Assembly (NCBI RefSeq): GCF_010389155.1
Contig: NC_057769.1
Coordinates: 30,566,735-30,630,734, forward strand
Direction: 5' to 3'
Source: Erigeron canadensis
Taxonomy: Eukaryota; Streptophyta; Magnoliopsida; Asterales; Asteraceae
DNA length: 64,000 nt
Shown: positions 17,100 to 29,419 of the stretch, piece after piece
How positions within the stretch are numbered: the first letter of the stretch is position 1
Layout: the number at the start of each line of letters is the position of its first letter
Made by a program: the position numbers and the translations under genes
Notes under the pieces: model-generated
Databases searched by the model: none
What the model was told of the DNA's origin: nothing
The model's input: only the letters and a program-made list of their open reading frames with translations

Positions 17100-19000
17100 G
17101 GTACGACTCACTTCACTCTTCTCTTAAACATATCATATCCTATAATCTAATATGATACGAGTTTTTATTTTAATGGAATGAGAGACATGTAACATATTAC
17201 TGTATTAATTAAAGATAAATATCATAAAATGTATTTCAAACTAAAACAAATTAATAAATGGATTTTTAAAAACATATATATATGACGAAAAACTTGTAAA
17301 AGTATATTTAAAAAAAGAAAAATATCTGCGTAATGCGACAATCCTGAAGATGTCGTGTAAAAACCGTTATTAATATATAATTATAACAATAAAAAGTTTG
17401 ACGAAATATATTAAGTAAATATTGCAGTAACTAGTAACACAGATGGAAAGTTGACTAGATATATAAGGTAAGGTTAAATAAGATTGTTTGAATAAGAGTT
17501 AATAATCATTTTCAATATTGAAAATATGGAATTATATAAACAATGTGGTGTAACTTTCATATAATGCTAGACGGATATCAGCATGATGTGGCGGCAGTAG
17601 TGGTAGTGGTAGTGATAGCGGCGGTAGCAAAAGTGTGATGGTGATGACGACGGCTGGTGGTGGTGGTGAATGACGGTGACGGTGACGAATAGTGTATGTT
17701 ATTGATGTAAATGTTATTATATTAAAAGAAGGTAATTGAGTTATTGTTGGAGTTAAGAGGTAAGTGTTATAAATGAAATTTTATTAAGAGTATGATAGAT
17801 ATTATAAGTATTGACAATGATGGCGAGGGCAATGTGGGGTGGCAACGTATGGTTTATATTATTGATGGAAAGTGGTATGGTAGATATGTTAGTATTTATA
17901 AAATATAAATAAAATAAAAAATGTTATAAAATATATTTTATAAAAGAGATCGAAAAGGTCTTAAGAAAAGAAAGAAAAAAAATATGATTTTTATTCTCTT
18001 TATTTTTTTTTTGGTAAAAACTTATTTAAAAAAAAAAATTCTTTATCTATGTGTAAGTTTATATAACTTACACATGTGTCAAACTGTAAATATCATACAC
18101 ATGTGTAATGTATACGTGTAAGTTGTATACATATGTGTACGGTATTTTTTTTTCCCAATTATTTTTAAACAAGATTTGTTAAAAATATATAATGGAAATT
18201 AAAAATGAAAAACGAAGGTTAAAAAAAAAATTAAAATCAATCTTTTCCGCTTTTTTTCTCAGATGAAGATTAAAATAATGAAAAAAAATTAAGATCATTT
18301 TTGTTACTTAAGAAAGTTAAAATATCTCAATTTATACTATTATTAAAAAGAAGTAGAAAACCCTTCCCCACTTGCAACAAAGGTGAGGAGATTTAACTAA
18401 CACTAGCATGGTATTCGCGCATTGCTGTGGATATAATTGACATCACAAAATCATCCGATCTACACCTACTTTTTCCTAAATGGAGCATGTTTAAATCACA
18501 ATGCTATAAATATAGTCACAACTCACAAGGGGTGGGTTATGTGTTCAATGGGTGAGTTGTGTGTGTTCAAGTGGTAGAGAATAAAAAGAGTATAAGTGTA
18601 ATTTCGTCATGTGTCACTTTCAACATTTAAGAGAGAGAGAGTGTTATTCTTTTTATAAATGAATATAGATGTCCTTTTATTTTATTTTATCCGTGCATCT
18701 AATCCATTGTGGTTGTATTACCGCGACCACTAACATACCGCCGTTGTCATCACCTTTATCATTATTTGTTGATGTCACCATTATATCACTGTCACATCGT
18801 AAGAAAATATATTTTTAACTAAATCAAAACTATAGATGGTCCTTTGAAAGTGTCTATATCATCCAAAATAACTAAAAAAAATGAAAAAATCCAAAGTTTT
18901 AGAAATTTCGAATAAAAAACCTGGACCTATCTTCATTACTCGTATTTTTTTTATAACAAAAATTATCAGCTTGTAATAAACAAAGTTAATGGGACTTTTA
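17100..19000. other. Intergenic DNA with trinucleotide-rich tracts and a Helitron-like end
   Basis: No gene seen. A GGT/GGC-rich tract occupies about 17580-17690 and a complementary-type tract 18715-18800. Around 18403-18425 the minus strand reads 'gcaatgcgcgaataccatgctagt', similar to degraded Helitron 3' ends elsewhere in the window. 18050-18140 holds palindromic 'acacatgtgt/tacacatgtg' blocks. Confidence 0.5.
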
Positions 19001-19751
19001 AGTATAAATTGACAAACCCCCCATACACTTTCAGCCCATTTTCTCTCTCAACAAGTTTCAGTTTCTTTCTTTTAAGAAACGTACCATTTTATCCTTCTCC
19101 CCCTTAAATCTTCATCCCTCTCTCTCTCTCACACACACACATACAATATCTATCTCTATCTATCTATATCTATATCTATATATATATATATCTACACGTA
19201 ACATCTCGTTACGTTTCCGGCCGGTGATACGTCTGCATATAAAACACTAATCTCCGGCTACGATCGGAACTGTCATCATCATCTCCGGTGATGGTTACTC
19301 TGTCACCGCCGGGATCTGCCTTGTCCTTACGGTGAAGCTACTGTATCTTGATCTTATAGTTATTTCATATTTTGCTTATATTCATTGATTAAATTCAATA
19401 AAATAAAAAAGTTATTGAATGAAAAAATGAAATGATATAAGCTTATCGATTAAGATAGAATTAATTAATGTATCAGATATATTTGTTTATTATAGGTTTT
19501 AATTAGGTTAAGAAATTAGGATAAATTTGTTTTAAGTTTGGATTTTGATTAAGTTTGTTGAGGTGATGACGTATGCATGTCTTGATTGTGTGGTATAGAA
19601 ATATAGAAATAGAAATAGTATTGTATATTATATATTTATTTATTTATAGATATAGATAGATACAGATATATAGAGGAAAATGTGGTAAGTAGGTGTGAGG
19701 TTAGACAAGTGTTTTTGTATTGGATAAGTTATAGTTATATTTAAGGATAAG
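19000..19751 (+). promoter_or_regulatory. Promoter and leader region of the F-box/kelch gene
   Basis: A TATA-like 'agtataaattg' near 19002 is followed by a pyrimidine-rich leader with a CT tract, a CA tract and (TATC)n repeats (19115-19190), typical of plant 5' UTRs. The leader is long, about 700 bp to the ATG, and may contain an intron, though no donor/acceptor pair is convincing. Confidence 0.4.
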
Positions 19752-20849
19752 ATGAAAGGGAAGAAAAGTGATTATCAAGGTAGACTAAAATGTGAAGAGA
19801 ACGAAGAGACTTTTATACCTGGATTATACGACGATGTAGCGTTGATTTGTTTAGCGTGGGCCTGTCGATTCGATTACGCTTCCTTATCTTGCTTAAACAC
19901 GAGGTTTAGTTTGCTAATAAATAGCGGTTATTTATACGAGTTAAGGAAACAATTGGGGATAATAGAGCATTGGGTGTATATGGTTTGTGATCCTAGAGGA
20001 TGGGAGTCGTTTGACCCGATAAGTAAGAAATGGATGAGATTGCCTAGGATTCCTTGTGACGAGTGTTTTAATTATGCGGATAAGGAGTCGTTAGCTGTTG
20101 GTAGTGAGTTATTGGTTTTTGGGCGCGAGTTGTTTGAGTTTGCTATATGGAAGTATAGTTTGGTTTATAGGAGTTGGGTTAAATGTGAGGGAATGCGGCA
20201 TCCTAGATGTTTATTTGCTTCAGGGAGTTTTGGGTCGATTGCTATAGTAGCAGGAGGTAGTGACCATAATGGTAACATTTTGAATTCTGCAGAGTTATAT
20301 GATTCGTTAACGGGTAAATGGGAAATGTTACCTGATATGCATACCCCACGTAGATTGTGTGCGGGTTTTTTCATGGATGGGAAGTTTTACGTGATTGGAG
20401 GGATGACAAACCCTCAAGATACATTAACTTGTGGAGAAGAATTTGATCTCACAACGAAAACATGGAGGAAAATTGATGGGATGTACCCTAATGTAAACAG
20501 GGCTGCAATGGCACCCCCACTTGTTGCAGTTGTAGATAATCAATTATACGCAGTTGAATATATAAGCAACATGGTTAAAAAGTACGATAAAGATAAAAAC
20601 TCATGGGATGATTTGGGAAGACTCCCTGTTCGGGCTGATTCATCAAACGGTTGGGGTCTGGCTTTTAGAGCGTGTGGGGATGAGCTTTTGGTAGTGGGTG
20701 GACAAAGGGGACCGGAAGGTGAAGCGATTGTTCTTAACTCATGGAGCCCAAAATCCGGGGTCAAAAACAGGGTATTGGACTGGAAGGTTCTTGGGGTCAA
20801 GGAACATGCTGGTGTGTTTGTTTACAATTGTGCTGTGATGGGTTCTTGA
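19752..20849 (+). CDS. F-box/kelch-repeat protein (single exon, 365 aa)
   Basis: Intact intronless ORF from ATG to TGA. The N-terminal part (about residues 22-70, '[20 protein letters not shown]', 'SLSCLNTRF') is a divergent F-box, and the rest carries kelch units forming a partial beta-propeller. Kelch hallmarks are paired glycines followed by Tyr and Trp, as in '[30 protein letters not shown]' and '[21 protein letters not shown]'. It ends '[12 protein letters not shown]', matching my recollection of Arabidopsis At5g60570 (and more distantly SKIP11/At1g74510-type proteins). Such proteins are thought to be substrate adaptors of SCF ubiquitin ligases; the substrate is unknown. The F-box is weak by eye, so SKP1 binding is an inference. 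No truncation seen. Confidence 0.93.
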   Translation: MKGKKSDYQGRLKCEENEETFIPGLYDDVALICLAWACRFDYASLSCLNTRFSLLINSGYLYELRKQLGIIEHWVYMVCDPRGWESFDPISKKWMRLPRIPCDECFNYADKESLAVGSELLVFGRELFEFAIWKYSLVYRSWVKCEGMRHPRCLFASGSFGSIAIVAGGSDHNGNILNSAELYDSLTGKWEMLPDMHTPRRLCAGFFMDGKFYVIGGMTNPQDTLTCGEEFDLTTKTWRKIDGMYPNVNRAAMAPPLVAVVDNQLYAVEYISNMVKKYDKDKNSWDDLGRLPVRADSSNGWGLAFRACGDELLVVGGQRGPEGEAIVLNSWSPKSGVKNRVLDWKVLGVKEHAGVFVYNCAVMGS

Positions 20850-22058
20850 AACCCTAACCATAGGTTTTTTCCCCCTGGGAATTCTCTGATTAACTTTCTT
20901 TTTTTCTTTTTCCTTTGAAAAAAATATTTCATCTGGGGTACTTTCATTTTTCTTGGATTCGTGTACTTTGTATTATGTGGCAATGAACTCCAAAGGGTAT
21001 AGTATTTTGAGGTTAATGTTTATTCCTGTCTCATATTCATTATCAATTTACATCATTTCAATACTCGAGTGTAAATTCTAAAGCAAATGATTGAATTATA
21101 TTCTGTCAAGGGTCACATGGTACGGTTAAATGTTTGTTGCTTTTCAAGTACACCAGTATACTTTCAAGTCTTGAAATAACAATAATTTAATGATATAGTT
21201 ACATTTTTTGTGATTGAAGATCTATGTATAGGTTGTTAATGGACATATATTTAATATTTTGTATTTCACAAGGTGTTTAGGTTAGCTAATATATGTATAT
21301 GTTAAAAAGCTTGTGATTAGCCTCTGAAAATGCAGATCATCATCTTTAAGAAGTTAACAAGTTTGTTTAGGCAAGTTGGAATGGCTATTATTGTATTACG
21401 AGCATAGTGTCCGCGCGTTGCGACGGCTAGAAGGCGAGGACAACATAAAAGGGAGACGGTGGAGAAATAGGGCGGCGCGGAGGGTGATAGAAGGTTGATA
21501 AGAGCGTGTAATGATTAGAAAGAATGGAAAAAAGAGAGTATATAAGAGTTTTATGTTTAAGTAAGGGTGTAAGGGGTATTATGGGAATACTGAAAAAAAT
21601 GCTTAATTTCTTAAAATAGTTGTTCAATATGTTTTATAAGGGATATAGATATATAATAAGATAAGCTAAAATGATGTGTATAAAAGTTTACACAACACCA
21701 GTTATCTAGATAATTGTTGGTGAGTGCTCAAATGGTCGAACTATCAGATCCCCACGCCGACAATCACCAACCCTTGACCATACCAATCGACGCTGAACGT
21801 GGTGTGGCCAAAATACCAACTGAACGTTAAAACCACCGATGAAGCTGTATATTTTTATGGCACTAAAATGGCATAAAATGTTCTTCTAAGAGCATCCTCA
21901 ATAATGTTAAACTTAAATTAGTCTAACAAGTACATAAAAAAAAACCCTTAATGTTTATATCAAAACATTAATCTAGTCTAAGAGTATATAAAAGAAACTT
22001 TTCCAATGTCTACGCTAAAACATGACATTGCATGCACATTGTAATATCATAATATGAT
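20850..22058. other. 3' flank of the kelch gene with a small Helitron candidate
   Basis: Positions 20850-21050 are probably 3' UTR. At about 21402-21663, read on the minus strand, the sequence begins TCTTATTATATATCTATA and ends in a GC-rich 'cgtcgcaacgcgcgg' followed by 'acactatgctcgt'. That resembles a short non-autonomous Helitron of about 260 bp with a degraded CTRR end. The 66-codon minus ORF inside it has a low-complexity translation and is rejected. Confidence 0.45.
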
Positions 22059-22060
22059 TA

Positions 22061-22316
22061 GGACCATCCGTCTCGATTTAAATGTCTTATTTTGACTTTT
22101 GAAGTCTTTCATTCGTAACCTTAACTGTAAATTGTTTTGTGTGTGTTATACCAAAATGGATGTAAAATATATGAATAGATTAAGTTTTATATGTACTTTT
22201 CATTAATATAACTTTCATTAAGTATTATATTATACAAACAAAAATACTTATGGTTAAAGTTAGAGTACAAAGACTCAGGAAGTCAAAATTAGACATTTAA
22301 ATTGGGACGGAAGGAG
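22061..22316. mobile_element. Stowaway-like MITE, diverged copy
   Basis: The ends are inverted: 'ccatccgtctcgatttaaat' at left and 'atttaaattgggacgg' plus 'aaggag' at right, flanked by TA (22059-22060 and 22317-22318). This fits the plant Stowaway (Tc1/mariner) consensus CTCCCTCCGTCCC. It is related to 24722-24977 and non-coding. Confidence 0.75.
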
Positions 22317-22679
22317 TATCTATTAAATTATATTAATTATGTGTAATATTATTCATGACAAATGTAATGTTTAATTATCTTTTTATAACTGTATGTTTTA
22401 TATGTTAAAGTAAAATTCTTTTGTTCTATTCCTTGGTCGATTATAAAGATTGAATAACATTAGAAGAAAAGTTCTTTTATTTTTATTAGCGTTTTCCTGA
22501 CATTATTCCTTTTCCACATTAAATTAGTGTACACGGTACGATGTGCACGGTTTAACTCAAACCAACTAATTAAATCATTGATAACCAAGCAACTCGAATG
22601 TTTCTTTCATACACCGTTTTTATGATTTATTATTTTATTTTATGGATTTAAATTTACATGTTTAACCAACTATTCGAAC

Positions 22680-22870
22680 CAAACAAGACATCCTCAAGTG
22701 GTCACTAGGTAGTGGGATAGAGCCTTTGACAAATACGTTACACCTACGTCATAGGTTTGATTCTTGCATCCACGGTTAATTGGGTTTTCCTCCTGAAATG
22801 TATACGAGGATGACACATGACCGACTACAATGATAGCAAAAGGTGTAGTTAGTGTATAGTTGCAAGTATA
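22680..22870 (+). mobile_element. Possible SINE
   Basis: An A-box-like 'agtggtcactaggtagtgg' is followed by a B-box-like 'ataggtttgattct', with a GC-richer body than its surroundings. No target duplication or clear tail was found, so this is tentative. Confidence 0.35.
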
Positions 22871-23771
22871 AAATTCTTTATATATAATAATTAAGGATTG
22901 TTTTTAAGAAGTATTTTTAGAAAGATTATGATATGTCAAAATTACATATTTTTTAATAAGTTTTTTCTTTCATTTATGATGTCATATTTGACAAAAAAAA
23001 AAAATCTCACTTAGTGCTTATTTTTATACTTTGTTAACGCAACAAGTACTCTTATTTTACGTATTATTGTTTTAGTCGATTCACTAACTTCGTATCAAGT
23101 TATAATATATTGATAACAAAAATTACATACATTCTTTTACATTTTTTTGGTTTTAAAATTTTGATTACAATGTCCGGGTTGAATCCGGATTGTTTAGCTC
23201 GTAATTAAATAAAACAAAGTAGTTGCAAGTACTTGTTTATATTAATATTTGTGACAAATCTATCAATAAAGAAGTAATACTCGTTACTAATGCAGTTTGA
23301 GTCTATATGAAAAGTTAAAGAAAAAAGCAAGTTCAATTGTTAGAGATACCAAAATCATGTGGATATTAAATGAAAGTATTTTACCGGAAACTTTATGTGG
23401 AGGTCACGTCTCATGATGGTAATCCAATATGATTCTAGAGACACTATACCGTTTCTGTGTATATTTGTATTGTAATATTTACTATGTCATGAAATTGGTC
23501 TTATTTTCTATTTTAATAGTATTAATAATAATGGTTATGACATACGAAGCATATGATTTTACTAGTCGTTAATATGCTACGTATTATAATTGGTTTAATT
23601 TGTTGAATTTTAAAGTTAATAATAATAGACCGATCAAATCAATCAGTATTGGTTTGTTCGGTTGACGTAGTTTGGGTTGGAAAAAAATACTATACCGATT
23701 ATGTTTGTTTGGTTGAGATTTTAGCTCAAATCAGTCAAACTGAGCCATTAATTGTTACCCCTATAGTATAT

Positions 23772-23901
23772 GGGAAGTGATATCCGTACCACAACAATTG
23801 ATAAATTTACCACATATGCATTTTACTGACTTGTACAGTATGTTATAAAAGTTGTACAGTGTATTAAATAAGTCACTATTTGTGATACTAATATCACTTC
23901 C
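23772..23901. mobile_element. 130-bp Mutator-type MITE with 10-bp target duplication
   Basis: Inverted ends GGAAGTGATATCCGTACCAC and (reverse complement of right end) GGAAGTGATATTAGTATCAC are flanked by the direct repeat TATAGTATAT at 23762-23771 and 23902-23911. A 9-10 bp duplication points to the Mutator superfamily. It is too short to encode protein. Confidence 0.85.
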
Positions 23902-24721
23902 TATAGTATATACTTGAGTAAAAATCCCCCTTAATTTTATACCAATTAACGATCTACATTTTGTCAATGGCATTGTATGGTTACATATTTGACATAGGAT
24001 GTCGATAAGGCTTGATATAAATAAAACATGATGGAAATTTGCAAGATGAATTAATGTTGAAGCAAAGAGATAAAAAGGCATATAGAGAAGCAGAGGTAGG
24101 GTGGGGTATGATTGAAGTCAAAAGTTTGAGATGTAGTTTATGAGTTGTAACATGTGGATGGGGTTTAAGTGTAGGGGTATCCCCCCCTACCACAATGTCC
24201 TCAGTTTGGCAAATATTAGCTGTGTTTTGACAGTTCATCTTCTCAGATGAATGATTCCTCTTTCCTATTTTAGAATGTCGTGGGCCCATTATTTGGCTCC
24301 TCTTTTTATTTTTTCTTTCTTTAAACTTAAAACTAGTATTTTACATGTTCATTGACTAGATTGTGTTCTATTCAAAATTGAAAATTCTGGTAATTGATAT
24401 TGATACAATCTAAATATCTAATAATGTTTTTGACATCTGTTGATTTGTTACTCAATTACTCGTAATGTTATGTATTTATCTTTAATTGACTATTATGTGT
24501 ATCAAATTTAAAATACGTACATCAGCTGTATACATCTTGATATATAGATTACTACATTCATGGTTGTAACTTGTAAGTCACCACTTTGCATGATTTTATT
24601 TGGTAATGTTATACGAAACAATAGTTATAAGTTAAAGTTGAATTCATATCTTTTACTATATAAGGTATTAAGAACCGTGCGTTGCACGACCGAGATGAAT
24701 TATATTTGTTTTTGCGTAATA

Positions 24722-24977
24722 CTCCCTTCATCCCATATTAAGTGTCATAGTTTGACTTTTTGACTTTTTTTTCTTTCGACTTTGACCGTAAATATCTTTG
24801 TTTATGTTATATAACACTTGATCTAATATATATTAATTGATTGAGTTTTAAATGTAATTTTCATTGATACAACTTTTATCAACTAACTTATAACACATAC
24901 AAAGATATTTACGGTCAAAGTCGGAAGAAAAAGACTTGACCAGTAAAACTAAGACAATTAAAATGGGACGGAGGGAG
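24722..24977. mobile_element. Stowaway MITE with TA target duplication
   Basis: The ends are CTCCCTTCATCCC and GGGACGGAGGGAG, flanked by TA at 24720-24721 and 24978-24979. The subterminal arms also pair ('gactttgaccgtaaatatct' with 'agatatttacggtcaaagtc'), so the whole 256 bp folds back. It matches the well-known plant Stowaway family. Confidence 0.92.
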
Positions 24978-25044
24978 TAGTTGTTTTAAAATGATCTATA
25001 GTAGAACGGTGTTGAGTTGTATGTAAAAAAAAGTTATGAAGCAT

Positions 25045-25439
25045 AAGTGGCGAAACCAGAAACAAAAGTGACGGGTAGCGCAAAATTTTTCCCACTAGTC
25101 TTGTATCGGCCTAAAGTAATGATAACAATGATAATTATTAAATTGTTACGATTTTTAGCCTTTTTTATGATTTTTTGCTATTTATAATAAATTTTAAGGA
25201 TTTTTTTGCACTTTTAGTAGTTTTTATTTATCATTTAGTTGTACAGATACGTTTTTATAAGTTTTATTAATAGAAAAATGTTTCAAAAGTTTAAAATTGG
25301 TCACATTGACCGGTATCCCATATTTATTTGACCCGTAGTACCAATAAAAAATATATTGTTTTTTGAAAATTTTGTACTACATAAATTTATCGGACCCGTA
25401 GCCCCGGCTAGCCCTAAGTTATATGTGGTTTCGCCCCTG
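25045..25439 (+). mobile_element. hAT-like MITE, copy B
   Basis: It starts AAGTGGCGAAACCAG and ends TGGTTTCGCCCCTG, inverted ends of the same consensus as copies A and C. The flanks tgaagcat (25037-25044) and attagcat (25440-25447) agree in the last five bases, a decayed 8-bp duplication. The interior is shared with copies A and C. Confidence 0.8.
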
Positions 25440-25449
25440 ATTAGCATTG

Positions 25450-26495
25450 ACTTAATGTTGTATATGATGAGTTTAATTACTTATTTTTCAACATGTCATT
25501 AAACGTCGTATTTGGAAATGGAAATAATATAAGGTTGGTGAATAATCCAGAGTAAATAAACATGGCACAAATAGAAATATAAACTTTGAGTTATTGTGAA
25601 AGACGAAGTAAGATGCATATTAAGAAACATAATTTGGGTTTAAATTCCAATCAAAATAAATAGTATATGGTGATGAACAGGTAATACCAAAAGTCATATC
25701 ATTTTAAAGTCAATAGAAATGAAGGAAGGAAATTGAAAGATCCATAAGTGAATGGTTATGATAATACTGGGAGTAAATTTGGCTCCTTTTCTTCACATAT
25801 GATGAAGTTGGTATTTATGTACTTGTTCTTCACGCTAATTACATCCCAGTGTCTACAAATCATGACAACAATCAGGCCAGAAGGCTCCTTGTGAAGTTGA
25901 TAAAAAAAAATAACATCCCAGTCTATAGGTTGTTTTGCAGCAATATCATTACTCTTCCCCATTTGAAAAAGTAATTTTTTGCTTTAGATAGACCTACGAA
26001 AACTAAATGTTTACAGGAGGGAAGAATGCAAAGTGGAAAGTGACAGATGGATTTCTCATATATATAGACCCTCATCATGGACCAAACAAATTCTATAGCC
26101 CCCAACTCAGTTAAACTCATTAACCATCTATCTATTAATCACAAACCTCACGTTTACATATATATATATATATACATTTACATATACATATGCTTTTCAC
26201 ATTCCATCCTTTCAACTTCTAATCATCATCAATATAATTAATTACTAACTCTTATAAAAATGCGCATACCTACTAATAAACCACATAACAAATCAAGAAT
26301 TTAGTACACATGCTACATACATTCGTAAACTATCCAATTAGAGTTGTAACAACAATTATGAAGAAAGATTATTTAAGTTTTATTTAGAGTTGATTCATGA
26401 CTCAACTTTTATATTATATAAGGATTATAAAACATTTTGAATGTCTTATTTATAATAATATGTCTACAAAATTAGTTTTTGAAATGTCTAAAATA
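25450..26495. other. AT-rich intergenic DNA, no gene seen
   Basis: Only low-complexity sequence and a TA microsatellite (about 26158-26175) are recognised. The 65-68 codon minus ORFs at 25756-26120 have no recognisable domain and lack neighbouring coding signal. Confidence 0.55.
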
Positions 26496-26499
26496 CATG

Positions 26500-26706
26500 G
26501 ATTTTGAGTTCCAATACCTCTACGGTATATAAGGGAGGTTAAGGAGTAAATAGACTTTACCTCTACCTAGCTAGTTAGAGAGGCTGCTTCCAGGTTCTAC
26601 ATAGAAAAAGACCTTTGGCCTTTGAATGGGATAAGGATCGAACTCTGACCTCTGTCTCCAAAAGGCTGAGTATTTACCACTAATCCAAACCACGCTGCAT
26701 ACCAAC
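26500..26706 (-). mobile_element. SINE with Angio-domain-like 3' part and perfect 12-bp target duplication
   Basis: Flanked by CTAAAATACATG at 26488-26499 and 26707-26718. On the minus strand it has an A-box-like 'ggtttggattagtggtaa' and a B-box 'gagttcgatcc'. These precede 'ggaagcagcctctct' and 'ggtagaggtaaagtct', which resemble the conserved 3' 'Angio-domain' of angiosperm SINEs. Non-coding, Pol III type. Confidence 0.88.
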
Positions 26707-26905
26707 TAAAATACATGATCAATCAAAAATACCTTTAATAAATTTAATATATAAAGTTTATTTTTTAACTCGTAAGGTAATTAACGACATTATTTTCTTT
26801 TACACCAATAATCTACACCTTTTGTCGTCGTCACTAACAATGGCTACCATCACACCGCCACTCTCGTCGTGCAACATCTACCTAGTATTATACTATTGAA
26901 CATGT

Positions 26906-27239
26906 GTCCTTGAGCATTAGCTCAATGGCTGAAATACCATCCCTTTATCCATGAGGTATTGAGTTCAAGCCTTAGGGAGGACATAAAGAAGTCCCTTTAT
27001 GAGGGCTTGGCTTGGGTATACCTATGTTCAAGTCTGAGGGGGCAGAGTTTAACCTTATTGATCGTCGTGCCTTCGGGCGGATTAGTAGGGGGTTTCCCCC
27101 ATCGGGTATTTGAAATAGGCATTTCTACTTCGAGGGAGCTCTCTAGCGCGGACCCGGTTAAGACAACGTATGCTAGACCTTTCGATGTCGAATCGCGACA
27201 CAAAGTTTCCAGCGAAATTCACCTTTTCAAAAAAATATA
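26906..27239 (+). mobile_element. 334-bp SINE, copy 1, with 11-bp target duplication
   Basis: Flanked by ATTGAACATGT at 26895-26905 and 27240-27250. The A box TAGCTCAATGG (26918-26928) and B box GTTCAAGCC (26963-26971) are those of a tRNA-derived Pol III promoter. The body is GC-richer than the surroundings and ends in an A-rich tail. A second full-length copy lies at 48097-48433. The 93-codon and 68-codon ORFs inside it are not genes. Confidence 0.92.
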
Positions 27240-27250
27240 ATTGAACATGT

Positions 27251-29385
27251 AGTATATCCTTTCAACCATAATTAACTTCTTTTCTCCATACCTAACAAAA
27301 GAACCTTATGATAAATAAAAAGCTAGCAAACCTCTAGAACAGGACCGGGACTGAGGGATCCAATATTATATATATATATATATATTGCTGGTAGAGCAAA
27401 GAGAAAAAAATAAAATTTAACCTTTGATCTGGACCATTGAAATTAGTTTTATAAATCAATCTAAGTTCTTGAAATTAAAAATCTAGATATGGTAACTAAT
27501 TAATTATATTAAATGTGTAGTTTATATATATATGGTAACATGTTTAAAATTTATTTTGTCTTTTTCCTATCTCTCATTTGCTAACGTTTTAGTGATTTTT
27601 TTTCTCATTTTTAACCCATTTTCAAACATGTCGTTTTTTATAATAATAAAAAACTAGCTTAATATTCGATCAGTGACCAGGTTAAACGAATAATTATGTA
27701 ACTTACAATTCATGAAAGTTGCATTAGGGTTAGTTTATCATTATGAATTAGAAAAAAAAATATATAAAAAATTAAATTCAACAAAAAAATAAAAACATTT
27801 TTAAAATGGTTGGAATAAAAATATCGTTATTTCCAACCATTTTTTAAAACGGGTTGTCAATGTCATTACACAACCATTCATTTCTATTCAATTTTCACCT
27901 ACTCTTTATTTTCATTCATTCACTCTCAACCACATGATGGTTGTTCTCTACGGGAAGGTCTAGCCGAAGATGGTGGCTGACGGGATGGGAAGGTTGATGT
28001 ATATCTTGATTATTAGACAAAGATGAGAATACCACATCTCAGCTATAAAATACCATCACGAGCATAATGACATCAAAAGTGTATATGTTTGTTTGTTTAG
28101 GTGAAAAGGAAGAGGAGGGTGAATCTAACTATGATTAGTGGTAATATTTTGTTATTCAAATGGAAGAGGTGAAATATATATATATATATATATATATGTA
28201 ATACAAATTATTTAAGAGTTTATATTTGAACAACAAAAAAACTAAAAAATGATTTTTAAATTAATTAAAAATCATAAACTAATTTATTTTAGGGGGAAAA
28301 AAGGAAAAATATATTATTACTTTAATTTTTAATTAATGTATATAATACGTAAAAGTGTTTTTCTTAAGAAAATTGAACAAGATAGTCGTGATACCTAAAT
28401 TTTAAAAGATTTTTAGAGGTTTTCATGATAACTCACCCTACGAGTCTAATCCAAAATTTTACATCCATTACTTTTGTTAGATTTATATTATTCTGAATAT
28501 TCATATATTATTTTATTAATTCAACCATATTTACTGTCATATAGTTTTACAACATATAGTTATTAAGATATTTGATTTTAAATTTTACAGATATATAATA
28601 ATGTTTTAATATATGTGGCCTATATATATATTTTTTATATAGATAAAGTACAATGTAATGTTTAAAAATATGCTTAACATGATGTTTTAGTCATTTAAAA
28701 TGTACTTTAAAAGTTTATAGCAAGTTATTATATAATTTAAATTTTTTTATGAAAGAATAAATAATTTTATATAGAACAACAATTAAAATAAATATAAGTA
28801 TAATTATCTCAGGTTCGAGTTAATGGGTTCGGAATGTCGGTATATAATTATAATTTAAATTAAAATTTCTCAACCAAAACCTGTCACTCTGCCAGTTCGT
28901 CAACACAAACCCAAGCACCAACCAACAAAACTAAAGTTTACGAGTTAAATGGTTTGCTGGGTTAATTTCAGGTGATAGGGTTGGTGGTTGGCGGATTGAT
29001 TTCAAGTAAATGGGTTGTGAGTTGTTTGATCAAATAAGTTGATGGTTCGATTTATTATAATTTTTTATATAAATTTAAAATATTTTTGGGTTGACGGTTT
29101 GATCTATTAATTCAAAAGGTCAACCCGACCATGACCCAAAAAATCAAGTTGGAAGATTACCAGGTCGAGATTTCATAACCCTAACCTAGTTTTTCCAGGT
29201 TAGTTTCAAGTCGAACTTCATGTAAGGTCGAGTATATATAAAACCGACTTCATATATGTTATACCCAAAAAAGTACAAGATTTGTTATCTTAACATATGC
29301 CCGATTTCATAATAAACTTTATTATAATATATTACAAGACGTATATTTTTCGTAATGTATGATACATTGCTGTATAAGTTTAGTT
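27251..29385. other. AT-rich intergenic DNA with TA microsatellites
   Basis: No gene seen. (TA)n tracts lie near 27367-27385 and 28163-28197. Positions 28895-29180 contain repeated 'gggttgg/caaccc'-type words, perhaps a decayed hAT element of the type at 50114-50741, but no ends were found. Confidence 0.5.
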
Positions 29386-29389
29386 GGTA

Positions 29390-29418
29390 ACCCGGTCACC
29401 TACCGGGTATTAATCTAG
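29390..29418 (+). mobile_element. Helitron 3' terminus
   Basis: A perfect 7-bp stem ACCCGGT/ACCGGGT (29390-29396 and 29402-29408, loop of 5) is followed six bases later by CTAG (29415-29418) and then T. This is the canonical Helitron 3' end. The body must lie upstream on the plus strand; its 5' TC end could not be fixed. Confidence 0.75.
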
Positions 29419-29419
29419 T

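Noticed and set aside
26959..27240. 93-codon ORF
   Set aside because: Entirely inside a SINE with Pol III boxes and a target duplication; the other SINE copy does not conserve the frame.
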